Assembly: GCF_043945595.1 (NCBI RefSeq)
Contig: NZ_JBIFNP010000001.1
Coordinates: forward strand, 4,216,001-4,280,000
Reading direction: 5' to 3'
DNA from: Paenibacillus_S sp043945595
GTDB taxonomy: Bacteria > Bacillota > Bacilli > Paenibacillales > NBRC-103111
Length of the DNA: 64,000 nt
Shown: positions 35,622-44,496 of the stretch, piece by piece
Position numbering within the stretch: position 1 is the first letter of the stretch
Layout: each line of letters begins with the position of its first letter
The notes under the pieces: model-generated
The model's database searches: none
The model's input: only the letters and a program-made list of their open reading frames with translations
What the model was told of the DNA's origin: nothing
Translations under genes and position numbers: made by a program

Positions 35622-36878
35622 TTAGCGGCGATCCTGCGGCCCGCCGACAAACGCTTGCTCCGCAGTGTCCAAGCCATAGGCAGTATGCAGTGCTTGAATC
35701 ACTTCGTTCAAACGGTTGTTGTCGATCACGCAGGAGGTTTTGATTTCGGACGTGCTGACCATGTTGATGCTCAGGCCGAGATCGGAAATCACCTCGAACA
35801 TTTTAGCGGCAACCCCCGGCGTACTTACCATGCCGGCACCGACGATGGACACCTTCACCAAATTTTCCTGCGAAGAAACTTCACGGAAGCCTACCTCGGA
35901 GCGGATGCCTTGAATGACATCGACGGCTCTGTCTTTATCTGTCAGCGCGACGGTAAAGGAGAAATCGGCGAGACCGTTCAGCACGCCGCTTTGTACGATA
36001 ATATCGACGTCGATCTGCTCCTTGGCCAAAGCGGTGAACACCTTCGCCAATTGGCCCGGCTTTTCCTCCACTCCGAGAATACTGATTCTCGCTACATTCT
36101 TATCGCTTGCAATCCCACGAACAACGATTCCTTGCTCCATCGCTGCTTCCTCCTTCACTTGAGTACCTGCATTATGGTTAAAGCTGGATCTGACCACCAG
36201 CTGCACATTGTAATTTTTGGCATATTCCACGGCTCTTGGATGCAGTACCGCAGCACCCAGATTCGCCAGCTCCAGCATTTCGTCATACGTAATTTCAGGA
36301 AGCTTGCGCGCGCATTTGACTACCCGCGGGTCGGTGGAATAAATCCCGTCCACGTCGGTGAAAATCTCGCACACATCGGCTTGAATCGCAGCCGCCAAAG
36401 CTACGGCCGTCGTATCCGAACCGCCGCGGCCCAAAGTCGTAATCTCGCCGTCGGTCGTCATCCCCTGGAAGCCGGCCACGATCACTACGTTGCCTTCGCC
36501 TAACGCTTTCAAGACACGCTCAGGCTGAATATCCGTAATTCTCGCTTTGCCGTGCACGGGTTCCGTGTACATGCCTGCCTGCCAGCCGGTAAAAGAAACC
36601 GCAGGTTGGCCCAAGCTGTGAATGGCCATAGACAGAAGGGCGACAGAAACCTGTTCTCCCGTAGTCAACAGCATATCCATTTCACGCGCCGGAGGCGTCG
36701 TGGAGCTTATTTGCTTCGTCAGGTCTATCAAATCGTCCGTTGTATCCCCCATGGCAGAAACGACAACCACACATTGGTGCCCTTCCCGCTGTCTCTCTAC
36801 AACACGATTGGCTACGCGTTTCATCCGTTCCGCATCACCTACGGAACTGCCGCCGAATTTCATTACTATCAGAGACAA
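35622..36878 (-). CDS. lysC: aspartate kinase
   Basis: This encodes 418 residues from TTG 36878 (GGGAG upstream). The kinase signature VMKFGGSSVGDAERMKRVAN, GRGGSDTTAVALAAAI and FTDVDGIYSTDPRVV are present, with two C-terminal ACT domains (ISILGVEEKPGQLAKVF; VSIVGAGMVSTPGVAAKMFE). It phosphorylates aspartate for lysine, threonine, methionine and diaminopimelate. The upstream region has an extended -10 (TGCTATAAT) but no lysine riboswitch. ACT architecture resembles the lysine-inhibited class. It is intact. Confidence 0.95.
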   Translation of the reverse strand: MSLIVMKFGGSSVGDAERMKRVANRVVERQREGHQCVVVVSAMGDTTDDLIDLTKQISSTTPPAREMDMLLTTGEQVSVALLSMAIHSLGQPAVSFTGWQAGMYTEPVHGKARITDIQPERVLKALGEGNVVIVAGFQGMTTDGEITTLGRGGSDTTAVALAAAIQADVCEIFTDVDGIYSTDPRVVKCARKLPEITYDEMLELANLGAAVLHPRAVEYAKNYNVQLVVRSSFNHNAGTQVKEEAAMEQGIVVRGIASDKNVARISILGVEEKPGQLAKVFTALAKEQIDVDIIVQSGVLNGLADFSFTVALTDKDRAVDVIQGIRSEVGFREVSSQENLVKVSIVGAGMVSTPGVAAKMFEVISDLGLSINMVSTSEIKTSCVIDNNRLNEVIQALHTAYGLDTAEQAFVGGPQDRR

Positions 36879-36964
36879 AGCTGTTCACTCCCTACCGAAA
36901 CTTTTACATAACAATGAATAATTATAGCATAAGAGCGCCTAACGTAGAAGTAGAAAAATGTCGA

Positions 36965-37540
36965 TTAAACCGACAGGGGAATCCAGTCCAAATCATCGAC
37001 CGGGGAATGCTGGTTCCAGGGAGTTCCGGTAATCGTCTGCAGGTAGGAGGAAATGGTGCCGTGGTGGGAGACCATGTATACCCTGCGCTTCTCCAGCCGC
37101 TCGCACCAGCTCAGAAACGCTGTAGACCACGTATTGAACAGCAGCGCCGGCACCGTGTTGATGCCCTGCAGCCAGATATATTCAGGCACCTCGGGCGCAG
37201 GCAGAAACTGGCTGTACTGCTCCCTAAGCTGGTTTAGCTCCAGCGTCCGGTCACAGCGGAATGTCTGAAAATCGTATTGCAGCGGAAATTGGCGCGGCCC
37301 GATCAATGGATGCACGAATCGCAGCGCATCCGTGCCTTTGCACCAAATCTGCGCCGTTTGCAGCGTGCGCTCGGTGGGACTAACAATTACCGCATCCTGT
37401 TCCGTCAGCGGAAGCGCCGTTCTAAGCCGCTCGGCCTGACGGATGCCAAGCCGGGTTAGACCGGGCGACTCCATCTCATAATTTACCGGTTCCTTCATGG
37501 TATGCTCCGCCTGACCGTGGGAGACAAATATCAACTCCAT
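36965..37540 (-). CDS. histidine phosphatase family protein
   Basis: This encodes 191 residues from ATG 37540 (GAGGTG upstream). The phosphoglycerate-mutase fold signature is altered: the usual R-H-G reads SHGQAEH, so the first active-site Arg is Ser while the phospho-His remains. The second block (SPTERTLQTAQIW) and the last His (VSHHGTISSYL) are conserved. It is either a degenerate phosphatase or one with relaxed activity. Substrate unknown. Confidence 0.7.
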   Translation of the reverse strand: MELIFVSHGQAEHTMKEPVNYEMESPGLTRLGIRQAERLRTALPLTEQDAVIVSPTERTLQTAQIWCKGTDALRFVHPLIGPRQFPLQYDFQTFRCDRTLELNQLREQYSQFLPAPEVPEYIWLQGINTVPALLFNTWSTAFLSWCERLEKRRVYMVSHHGTISSYLQTITGTPWNQHSPVDDLDWIPLSV

Positions 37541-37604
37541 GCTTGGGTCACCTCGCCTCATGTTGTTTTATATTTTATGCTGTCGCTGCCTGTCTTAAAT
37601 CATA

Positions 37605-37643
37605 GAAAAACCGTGGTAGACTTAGTAGTCTTTAACCACGGTT
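37605..37643 (-). terminator. terminator of the VanZ-like gene
   Basis: AACCGTGGT and ACCACGGTT flank a loop with GACTACTAAGTC; the minus strand ends in TTTTTC. Confidence 0.65.
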
Positions 37644-37656
37644 CGTACAATCGGAA

Positions 37657-38130
37657 TCATATATGGCCGCTGCCGCTGCGGCGCCAAAGCCGGTACATCC
37701 CGTACCCCAGCAAGCCTCCGAGCACGTTTAGTATAATATCGTCTACATCGAAGCTGCCTACCTTGAACGTTACCTGCAGCGTCTCTACAAGCAGCAGCAG
37801 CCCGGCGAACAAGAGGCCTATTGTCCGCCACCCTCTCGCCTTGCGGAACAGCAGCGGAATCAGGAAGCCGAAAGGCACGAACGCCGCTACGTTGCCGAAT
37901 AAATTAATAATCCAGGTGTCCCAATTATAATACTGGTAATTCTCTATGTATCCCGTTATCGTCTTGAAAGGCACGATATTGTACATGCGCTGGTCCGGCC
38001 GGCTCGAACGCGCAAAACCGATGAACAGCAAATAAAACATAAATGCGGAGTAACCAACAAATACGCACCAGGCCAACCCTTTCAAGGGGCTTTTCGGCTG
38101 GGGGCGGACTGTTTTGCTGATCCCTCTCAT
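37657..38130 (-). CDS. VanZ family membrane protein
   Basis: This encodes 157 residues with about four membrane helices. NIVPFKTITGYI, NLFGNVAAFVPFGFLIPLLF and DVDDIILNVLGGLLGYGMYR are the VanZ-like core (N-x-x-PF, NxxGN, DVDD). VanZ proteins are linked to glycopeptide tolerance in some hosts, but most family members are uncharacterised. It is downstream of a tandem pair of the dispersed repeat. Confidence 0.8.
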   Translation of the reverse strand: MRGISKTVRPQPKSPLKGLAWCVFVGYSAFMFYLLFIGFARSSRPDQRMYNIVPFKTITGYIENYQYYNWDTWIINLFGNVAAFVPFGFLIPLLFRKARGWRTIGLLFAGLLLLVETLQVTFKVGSFDVDDIILNVLGGLLGYGMYRLWRRSGSGHI

Positions 38131-38202
38131 ACGGCAGTCCTCCTTCGCTCCCCGTCCCTGTTACTGCATTGTACGTTTCATCTTATCATAACTTTCCCGG
38201 CA

Positions 38203-38346
38203 AAATAACCCCACAAAGTGACAATATGCTTCGAAGCGGACTCAGGTACTTTGCGGGGACCCCGATAACATATCAAATAACCCCACAAAGTGACGCTATG
38301 CTTCGAAACGGACTCAGGTACTTTGCGGGGACCCCGATAACATATC
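38203..38346 (-). repeat. dispersed structured repeat, copies 2a and 2b (tandem)
   Basis: Two 72-bp direct copies (38203-38274 and 38275-38346) differ at three positions. Both keep the outer pairing CCCCACAAAGT/ACTTTGCGGGG but have lost the inner CCCCAC/GTGGGG hairpin seen in copies 1 and 3. They lie between the efp terminator and the VanZ-like gene. Confidence 0.9.
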
Positions 38347-38360
38347 AATTCTATCATGTC

Positions 38361-38404
38361 AAAAAAAAAGATCCGCACTTTCTCACAGAGAAAAGTACGG
38401 ATCC
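38361..38404 (-). terminator. terminator of efp
   Basis: Minus-strand GATCCGTACTTTTCTC and GAGAAAGTGCGGATC form a long stem followed by nine T, then TGACATGAT, which is shared with the dispersed repeat. Confidence 0.8.
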
Positions 38405-38427
38405 GGTTATTCATAACACGAAACGGA

Positions 38428-38985
38428 CTAAGCGCGGGAAATATATTTGCCGTCGCGGCAGTCGATCAGAAGCACGTCCCCTTCGTTGATAAACAAAGGT
38501 ACTTGTACGTTCAAACCGGTTTCCATCTTTGCATTTTTCAATGCGCCCTGCGCTGTATTTCCTTTTACGCCAGGCTCGGTTTCAGTCACCGTCAGCTCAA
38601 CGCTGTTCGGAAGATTGATCCCGAGAATTTCGCCTTGATAGCTCATGATGTTGATGTTCATGTTTTCTTTCAGGAAATTCAATTCCCACTTCAGCTGTTC
38701 AGCCGGAAGGCTGATTTGATCGAAGGTTTCGGTATCCATGAAGGTATACTCCGAGCCGCTTGCATACAGATACTGCATTTCGCGGTTCTCGATATGAGCC
38801 CGTCCAACGTTCTCGCCTGCGCGGAACGTACGTTCCACCGTGTTGCCGTTACGCAGGTTTTTCAATTTGGAACGAACGAAAGCCGCGCCTTTGCCCGGTT
38901 TTACGTGTTGAAAATCAATAACGGTGAACAAATCGCCGTCTACTTCAATTGTTAAGCCTGTCTTAAAATCGTTAACTGAAACCAC
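38428..38985 (-). CDS. efp: elongation factor P
   Basis: This encodes 185 residues in three OB-like domains. The KOW-like N-terminal domain has FQHVKPGKGAAFVRSKLKNL with the modified-residue loop (P-G-K-G), and the C-terminal domain has the EFP signature region (NTAQGALKNAKMETGLNVQV). It relieves ribosome stalling at polyprolines. It is intact. Confidence 0.97.
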   Translation of the reverse strand: MVSVNDFKTGLTIEVDGDLFTVIDFQHVKPGKGAAFVRSKLKNLRNGNTVERTFRAGENVGRAHIENREMQYLYASGSEYTFMDTETFDQISLPAEQLKWELNFLKENMNINIMSYQGEILGINLPNSVELTVTETEPGVKGNTAQGALKNAKMETGLNVQVPLFINEGDVLLIDCRDGKYISRA

Positions 38986-39059
38986 TTCAAAAAACCTCCC
39001 TAAAAATGTGAGCAGCCCGCTGAACGGTCAGACCGTTCAGCGTCTGCCAGGTTGTGTTG

Positions 39060-40133
39060 TTAATCAAGGACAATAAAGTCTTTGCTTGATTGTGTAATTA
39101 TTTTAATTCCGGTGTCTGTAATAACGATATCATCCTCGATCCGAACCCCGCCGAAGCCTGGCAAGTAGATGCCGGGTTCAACCGTTACCGTCATACCGGG
39201 CGTTAAAACCGTATGTCCGAGTCTGGAAAGACGCGGCTCCTCGTGAATTTCCAAGCCGAGGCCGTGTCCGGTGCCATGACCGAAATAATCTCCGTAGCCG
39301 TAGCGGGTAATGACATCGCGGCATAAAGCGTCCGCTTCTTTCCCCGTCATGCCGGGCCTGATTTTGTCCAAGGCCTCCAGCTGCGCTTCCAGCACGATAT
39401 TGTAGATTTCCTTGTGCTTATCCGTCGGCTTGCCCAGCACCACGGTGCGGGTAATGTCCGAGCAGTAATTTTTATAATAAGCGCCGTAGTCCATTTTGAC
39501 AAATTCATTGGACTGCAGAATGCGATCGCTGGCTTTGCCGTGAGGCAGTGCCGAACGTTCCCCCGATGCGACAATTGTCTCGAAGGAGGTCGACGCCGCG
39601 CCGTTCTTCCGAACGAACATTTCAATTTCCAGAGCAATGTCGAGTTCCTTCGCCCCTGGCTTCAAAAAGTTCAGAATATGGGTAAAGGTGCGGTTCGCCA
39701 AGTCCGCCGCTTCCTGCATGACCGCAAGCTCCGAGGCATCCTTAATAAGGCGAAGCTGCTCCACCAGGCCGTCCGTCGGGATCAGCTCAATGCCGCTTAA
39801 CGCTTGGGCCGTGGCCAGGTAAGTACCGTAGGTCAAATCATTCTGTTCGAAGCCGACCTTCTTCAACCCTTGCTGATCCAACAGCTGCTTCACCGTATCC
39901 ATCGCTTTGGGCGCGTGCTCGACGACTTCATAAGCCGGCGCCTGCTGCGGAGCCTGCGTCATGTAGCGGAAATCCGTAAGCAGATAAGCCTTGGTATCCG
40001 TAATGAGCACATAGCCTGCCGATCCTGTAAAGCCCGTCATATAGAGACGGTTCGTTGCATTCGTAATCAGGAGCGCCTTCAGCCCCTTCTCTTGCATGAC
40101 CAGCCGAAGCTTATCGATACGCGGTTGCTGCAT
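39060..40133 (-). CDS. yqhT: Xaa-Pro peptidase, M24 family (YqhT-like)
   Basis: This encodes 357 residues with an N-terminal creatinase-like domain and a C-terminal pita-bread domain. Metal ligands: two Asp in MDYGAYYKNYCSDITR, His in GHGTGHGLGLEIHEEP, Glu in VEPGIYLPGFGG and Glu in VRIEDDIVIT. It cleaves N-terminal residues before proline in the cytosol. Adjacent to aroQ and efp, as in B. subtilis. Confidence 0.93.
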   Translation of the reverse strand: MQQPRIDKLRLVMQEKGLKALLITNATNRLYMTGFTGSAGYVLITDTKAYLLTDFRYMTQAPQQAPAYEVVEHAPKAMDTVKQLLDQQGLKKVGFEQNDLTYGTYLATAQALSGIELIPTDGLVEQLRLIKDASELAVMQEAADLANRTFTHILNFLKPGAKELDIALEIEMFVRKNGAASTSFETIVASGERSALPHGKASDRILQSNEFVKMDYGAYYKNYCSDITRTVVLGKPTDKHKEIYNIVLEAQLEALDKIRPGMTGKEADALCRDVITRYGYGDYFGHGTGHGLGLEIHEEPRLSRLGHTVLTPGMTVTVEPGIYLPGFGGVRIEDDIVITDTGIKIITQSSKDFIVLD

Positions 40134-40137
40134 AAGA

Positions 40138-40584
40138 TCATCCCTCCGTTGAATTGAGGTGGTTTACGATGGCGCGCAGGCCGAGCTCATAGCTGTCGAC
40201 GCCAAGGCCGGCAATTTGACCAAGCGCAACGGGAGCGATAACCGACACGTGCCGGAACGGTTCCCTTTTGTGGATATTGGAAATATGTACTTCTATGGTT
40301 GGGATTTGAACGGTGCTGATTGCATCCCGGAGAGCATAGCTGTAATGGGTGAATGCACCCGGATTCATGACGATGCCGTCCTTCGTGCCGAACGCCTCGT
40401 GAATCTTGTCGATCAGCGCACCTTCATGGTTCGACTGAAAGCATTCCAGCTCGACGCCGAGCTCTTCCGCCAATTGTTGAAGCCTCTGTTCAATCGCCTG
40501 CAGCGTCACTGTGCCGTAGACCCCAGGCTCGCGGATGCCCAGCATGTTCAAATTCGGACCGTTTAACACCAAAATTCGCTTCAA
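40138..40584 (-). CDS. aroQ: type II 3-dehydroquinate dehydratase
   Basis: This encodes 148 residues from TTG 40584, 7 bases after GGAGG; the longer frame to 40626 is unsupported. LVLNGPNLNMLGIREPGVYG (active-site Tyr), NHEGALIDKIHEA, NPGAFTHYSYALRDAI and EVHISNIHKREPFRHVS (His) are family hallmarks. It is a shikimate-pathway enzyme. Confidence 0.96.
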   Translation of the reverse strand: MKRILVLNGPNLNMLGIREPGVYGTVTLQAIEQRLQQLAEELGVELECFQSNHEGALIDKIHEAFGTKDGIVMNPGAFTHYSYALRDAISTVQIPTIEVHISNIHKREPFRHVSVIAPVALGQIAGLGVDSYELGLRAIVNHLNSTEG

Positions 40585-40695
40585 ACCAGGAACCTCCGTC
40601 ACAAACAAAATGGTGTGAACCCACACACCCAGCTATTTTACCATAAGTTTCTTTCATTTGAGAACTATTTTTTGCTTTACAAGCCGATTGGCAGC

Positions 40696-41205
40696 CTACT
40701 CCGGCTGAGGCTCGTGCGAATTTTGAGCGAACGGCTCGCGTATTCTCTCATCGTTAAACTCCAGCGCAATGCTGTAGCCGATAAATAACCCCCAGACGAG
40801 GAACAAGCATATCTCGGTAATAATCGTGTTCCATTCCATATAGGCGATCCAGTTCATCATCCCAGTTACAGGGCCGATCAGCAGGAAAATCAGCATCCAC
40901 CAGATGGCTCCATAGCCCACGCCCGCCCAGGGTCCCGGCACTTTGGACAGCAGAAGCGTGTAAAGCAGCGCAGCCACGATGGAGAACAAAATAAACATGC
41001 CCCAGCCGACCATATACCCCTTCCAGGTCAATAAAAAGGACCTTTTAAAGAAAGGCTCGACCAAAAAGCCCGGGGGCAGGCTCGTAAATTTGAAGAAATG
41101 CTCCATGATTTTGACGGCCCCCCAGATGATACCGGCCCACAGGCCGATATACACCGAAAACTTCCACCGGTTGGTGCGGTCTATCGTTTCTTTTTGAACC
41201 TCCAT
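40696..41205 (-). CDS. yqhR: YqhR-like membrane protein
   Basis: This encodes 169 residues with four membrane helices (KFSVYIGLWAGIIWGAVKI; YMVGWGMFILFSIVAALLY; AIWWMLIFLLIGPVTGM; ITEICLFLVWGLFIGYSIAL). It sits divergently from yqhQ and before aroQ, as in B. subtilis. Function is unknown. Confidence 0.85.
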   Translation of the reverse strand: MEVQKETIDRTNRWKFSVYIGLWAGIIWGAVKIMEHFFKFTSLPPGFLVEPFFKRSFLLTWKGYMVGWGMFILFSIVAALLYTLLLSKVPGPWAGVGYGAIWWMLIFLLIGPVTGMMNWIAYMEWNTIITEICLFLVWGLFIGYSIALEFNDERIREPFAQNSHEPQPE

Positions 41206-41365
41206 GTTGTACCTCCCGTATGACCGTTGTAATATGTAGAATGCAACTGCCGGATACCGTTAGTATATACATATAATTGTTCCCTAAACGGTAGCATTCT
41301 CTTCTTGAATCCGATACAATAATGTAGAACCGCCCCTATATTCTTAACAAGAGAAGGTGTTTTAT

Positions 41366-42307
41366 TTGTCGCAAAATGAGCAGCCGTGTGCGATTTACGG
41401 CGGTCAAGCCGTGATCGAAGGAGTTATGTTCGGTGGACAGAGCGTGAATGTGACGGCCGTTCGCCGTAAAGATAATTCGATCCACTTTTTGGAAGTACCC
41501 AAAACCGAAATCGGCTGGGTTCAAATGCTGAAGAAAATTCCTTTGATCCGCGGCATTGTCGGAATTATCGAAGCCAGTGCCAAAGGGGCCCAGCATCTGA
41601 ATTTCTCGGCGGAAACGTTCGCGGAAGGCGAAGAAAGCGAGCAGGACAAGGCCGTCGAGCAGAAAGAGTCGGTTGCAGGCAAAATTTCAATGATTTTGGG
41701 TGTGGCCGTCGTAGGGATTCTGTCATTTCTGTTCGGGAAATTCGTCTTTACCCTGATTCCTCCTATCATTGAGCAGCTGCTGTTCTCCAAGCTGTTTGCG
41801 AACCAGATCGGGCACAATCTGCTTGAAGGACTTATCAAAATTATTTTGCTGGTAGGTTACATCTACTTCATCTCGCTCACGCCGATGATCAAGCGGCTGT
41901 TCCAGTACCACGGCGCCGAGCACAAGGTGATCAGCGCTTACGAAGCGGGCGTCGAGCTGACCGTAGCCAACGTGCAGAAGTTCAGCACGCTGCATTACCG
42001 CTGCGGCAGCAGCTTTATCGTATTTACCGTATTGGTCGGGGTTGTCGTCTACTCCTTCTTCCAATATGACACGTTTATCGAACGTATCATCCAGCGGCTC
42101 ATTCTGCTGCCTCTCGTCATCGGTCTTTCCTATGAAGTGCTCCGGTTTACCAACAGCCTCCGCGAGGTTCCCGTGCTGCGCTACCTTGGATACCCCGGGC
42201 TTTGGCTGCAAATGCTAACGACCAAGCAGCCCGACGACGCTATGGTGGAAGTATCCATCGCCTCGTTTAACCGGATGAGAGAGCTTGACCAGCAAGCAAG
42301 GGCATAA
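41366..42307 (+). CDS. yqhQ: YqhQ family membrane protein (DUF1385)
   Basis: This encodes 313 residues from TTG 41366 (AGAAGGTG upstream; the GTG at 41357 overlaps that site). YGGQAVIEGVMFGG, FQYHGAEHKVISAYEAG, LHYRCGSSFIVFTVLVG and LRYLGYPGLWLQMLTTKQPD are the strongly conserved DUF1385 segments. His/Glu/Cys residues suggest metal binding. Five or so membrane helices. The molecular function is not established. Confidence 0.9.
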   Translation: MSQNEQPCAIYGGQAVIEGVMFGGQSVNVTAVRRKDNSIHFLEVPKTEIGWVQMLKKIPLIRGIVGIIEASAKGAQHLNFSAETFAEGEESEQDKAVEQKESVAGKISMILGVAVVGILSFLFGKFVFTLIPPIIEQLLFSKLFANQIGHNLLEGLIKIILLVGYIYFISLTPMIKRLFQYHGAEHKVISAYEAGVELTVANVQKFSTLHYRCGSSFIVFTVLVGVVVYSFFQYDTFIERIIQRLILLPLVIGLSYEVLRFTNSLREVPVLRYLGYPGLWLQMLTTKQPDDAMVEVSIASFNRMRELDQQARA

Positions 42308-42336
42308 ATCAGGATTCAAAGGAGGGACTGCTTCTG

Positions 42337-42621
42337 ATGAAAAAGAGATATTCTGCCGCAACGTATATCATACTGGGACTCGCGTTGATCGGCGTCGCCT
42401 CCAAAGCGCTGACGCTGATCATTCCTATCCTGGTATTCGGGGTCATCTTCCTGCTTTACAAATTCCCGCCCAGCACTTGGAGAAAACCCGGCTCCTCCGG
42501 GCGAGACAGCAGTTCCGCCAGCTCCAGCTCCCGCACGCAGGGAAAACGGACGCGCAACGCAACGTTCCGGGTCATTGACGGAAACAAAGGGAGTTCGGAC
42601 GAACCTCCCAAATATCATTAA
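42337..42621 (+). CDS. small membrane protein downstream of yqhQ
   Basis: This encodes 94 residues with AAAGGAGGG about 10 bases upstream. Two N-terminal hydrophobic helices (AATYIILGLALIGVASKAL; LIIPILVFGVIFLLYKF) and a Ser/Arg-rich cytosolic tail. It occupies the position of B. subtilis yqhP, but I see no diagnostic motif, so orthology is only positional. A terminator follows. Confidence 0.6.
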   Translation: MKKRYSAATYIILGLALIGVASKALTLIIPILVFGVIFLLYKFPPSTWRKPGSSGRDSSSASSSSRTQGKRTRNATFRVIDGNKGSSDEPPKYH

Positions 42622-42625
42622 AACG

Positions 42626-42657
42626 AAAGACGGCGAACGCATCGCCGTCTTTTTTTG
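42626..42657. terminator. bidirectional terminator
   Basis: AAAGACGGCGA-ACGCA-TCGCCGTCTTT with seven T on the plus strand lies between convergent yqhQ-side and patatin genes. Confidence 0.8.
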
Positions 42658-42661
42658 CATG

Positions 42662-43646
42662 CTATCGGATAACCGTGTGCCGCGGACGCAGCACATGCTG
42701 CATGTATTTGTGCTTGTAATCGGACAGCTTCCATTTGTTCAGGAACAGCTCTCCCGCCTTGTCTCCCGCCTCGAACAGCTTCAAGCTCTCCTCATTGGTG
42801 ATATGAAAATCGGTGTTGCTGACGCCGAGCGTCGGAATCTTGATCGTTCTGAATCGGTTCACCTCCTCGATATACCGATCATCATGGGCATCAAGCATCG
42901 TCGAGAATAAAGCCCGGAACATCGAGATCGGAACCGTAAATCTGGTTCGGCTTGCCGCTGCCGCGCCCGACCAGCTGAAAGCCGATAGTGGGAATCATCT
43001 GATCCAGCGCAGACATATTGTCCTGGTCGAATAACCAAAGCGGAAAATTACTTAGCAGCCCGCCATCTACTATATAGACGAATTGGTCTATAAATTTCTC
43101 TTTTGGACGCCGTTTGTCGGCGGATTTGCGGAGAATGACCGGATCAAAAAAGTACGGAATACTCGTGCTCATCCGGACCGCCTTGGCAATCGGAAACTGC
43201 AGCGGATTGATGCCATACTGAATAATGTCGTCCGGCAGCACGAGAAGCTTGCGCTGTGTAATGTCGGATGCGACAATGCGCAGCTGATTCAGCTTCAGGT
43301 CGCCGAAAGTGCGGATCCCTTTAGCCAGCAGCAGCTGCTGCATCCAATATTCCAGCGCTTCGCCGGAATACAGGCCCTTTTTCAGAAACAACCGCAAGGA
43401 AGGGCCGATAATTTTCGTGTCGAACACCTTCGAGCGCTGCAGAAAAGCGCTGAAGGGGGTTTCCATTATCACCCGCTTCATTTCCTCGGCCGTATATCCT
43501 GCAGCAACCAGAGAGGCTACAATGGCCCCTGACGAAGTTCCGGCTACCTGATGGAAGCTCAAGCCTCTGCGCTCGGCAGCCTGCACCGCACCTGTCAAGG
43601 CAATCCCTTTGACCCCTCCGCCTTCGAATACCGCGTTTATTTTCAT
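42662..43646 (-). CDS. yqhO: patatin-like phospholipase, YqhO-like (frameshifted in this sequence)
   Basis: ATG 43646 follows GGGGAG. It has the oxyanion loop EGGGVKG, nucleophile GTSSGA and catalytic DGG in VDGGLLSNFPLWLF. Serine-Asp dyad acyl hydrolase. Near 42915 the frame breaks (GGTTCCGATCTCG). Removing one base gives YGSISMFRALFSTMLDAHDD and the C-terminus VSNTDFHITNEESLKLFEAG. The corrected length of about 327 is normal. Confidence 0.85.
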
Positions 43647-43810
43647 ACAAACCACTCCCCGCCCCCACAAGAATCCGGCGAACCGAATGCATCTATTCCT
43701 CCGAAATGTATGCGGCTAGTGCCTGTTCGTATGCGATAATAAATGTCGATTATTTAGAGCTCACAGGTAGAGCAAGCCTCCCGAGACGGTACGGATAAGG
43801 AGCGCGAAAT

Positions 43811-43840
43811 AAAAAAGCATCCGACAATAAAGTCGAATGC
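43811..43840 (-). terminator. terminator of mntR
   Basis: Minus-strand GCATTCGAC-TTTATT-GTCGGATGC followed by TTTTTTATTT, directly after the mntR stop. Confidence 0.8.
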
Positions 43841-43846
43841 CTGGGA

Positions 43847-44269
43847 TCAAGCTTCATCCATCTCTTTCTTGAGCTTCATCAGCTCTTCAGTACGAGACGG
43901 ATCGCGCCGGAAATATTCAATTAACGTCTCGATGCAGGTAATCGAATCCCAGCTCAAATGATGCTCGATCCCTTCTACATCCTGATAAATCGTATCTTCA
44001 GAGACGCCGATCAGCGTCAAAAATTGCTCAAGCAGCTGATGGCGGTCTACCAGCCGTTTTCCCATCTTTTGCCCTTTCGAGGTCAACACCAAGCCGCGAT
44101 ACTTTTCATAAATAAGGTAATTATCTTTATCCAGCTTCTGGATCATCTTGGTAACGGAGGATGGATGCACCTCTAAGCCTTCGGCGATATCGGACACGCG
44201 GGCGTATCCCTTCTCATCGATCAGCTTGTAAATCCGCTCCAGATAATCCTCCATACTTGGCGTAGCCAT
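43847..44269 (-). CDS. mntR: manganese-responsive transcriptional regulator MntR
   Basis: This encodes 140 residues from ATG 44269 (GAGG upstream); the longer frame to 44323 would add 18 residues absent from known MntR proteins. The winged helix (TPSMEDYLERIYKLIDEKGY, HPSSVTKMIQKLDKDNYLIY) includes the Asp of the metal site (M-E-D). The dimerisation domain has EGIEHHLSWDSI, giving the Glu and His ligands. It represses Mn uptake genes. Confidence 0.95.
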   Translation of the reverse strand: MATPSMEDYLERIYKLIDEKGYARVSDIAEGLEVHPSSVTKMIQKLDKDNYLIYEKYRGLVLTSKGQKMGKRLVDRHQLLEQFLTLIGVSEDTIYQDVEGIEHHLSWDSITCIETLIEYFRRDPSRTEELMKLKKEMDEA

Positions 44270-44405
44270 TCCGCTTTCCTCCCGAACATCATCAAAAACC
44301 TTGATATGTATTTCATCCGCCATATAAGATCCTAAGAATCAAGCGCAGGCAGCTGTTTAACTATTTTCCACGTGTGAACCGAAGCGCATCGGCGCACAAT
44401 AGGGT

Positions 44406-44412
44406 CATTATA
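44406..44412 (+). promoter_or_regulatory. possible SigG -10 for splB
   Basis: CATTATA fits the SigG -10 (CATnnTA). GCATC lies 15 bases upstream as a poor -35. splB is SigG-dependent in B. subtilis, but the match here is weak. Confidence 0.3.
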
Positions 44413-44496
44413 AGCGCCTTTTACTATATCACAGTCAACAGAACCGTTGCAAGTATAACGCCCAAAAGCGCACCATGACCTTACAGGAGGCCGTAT

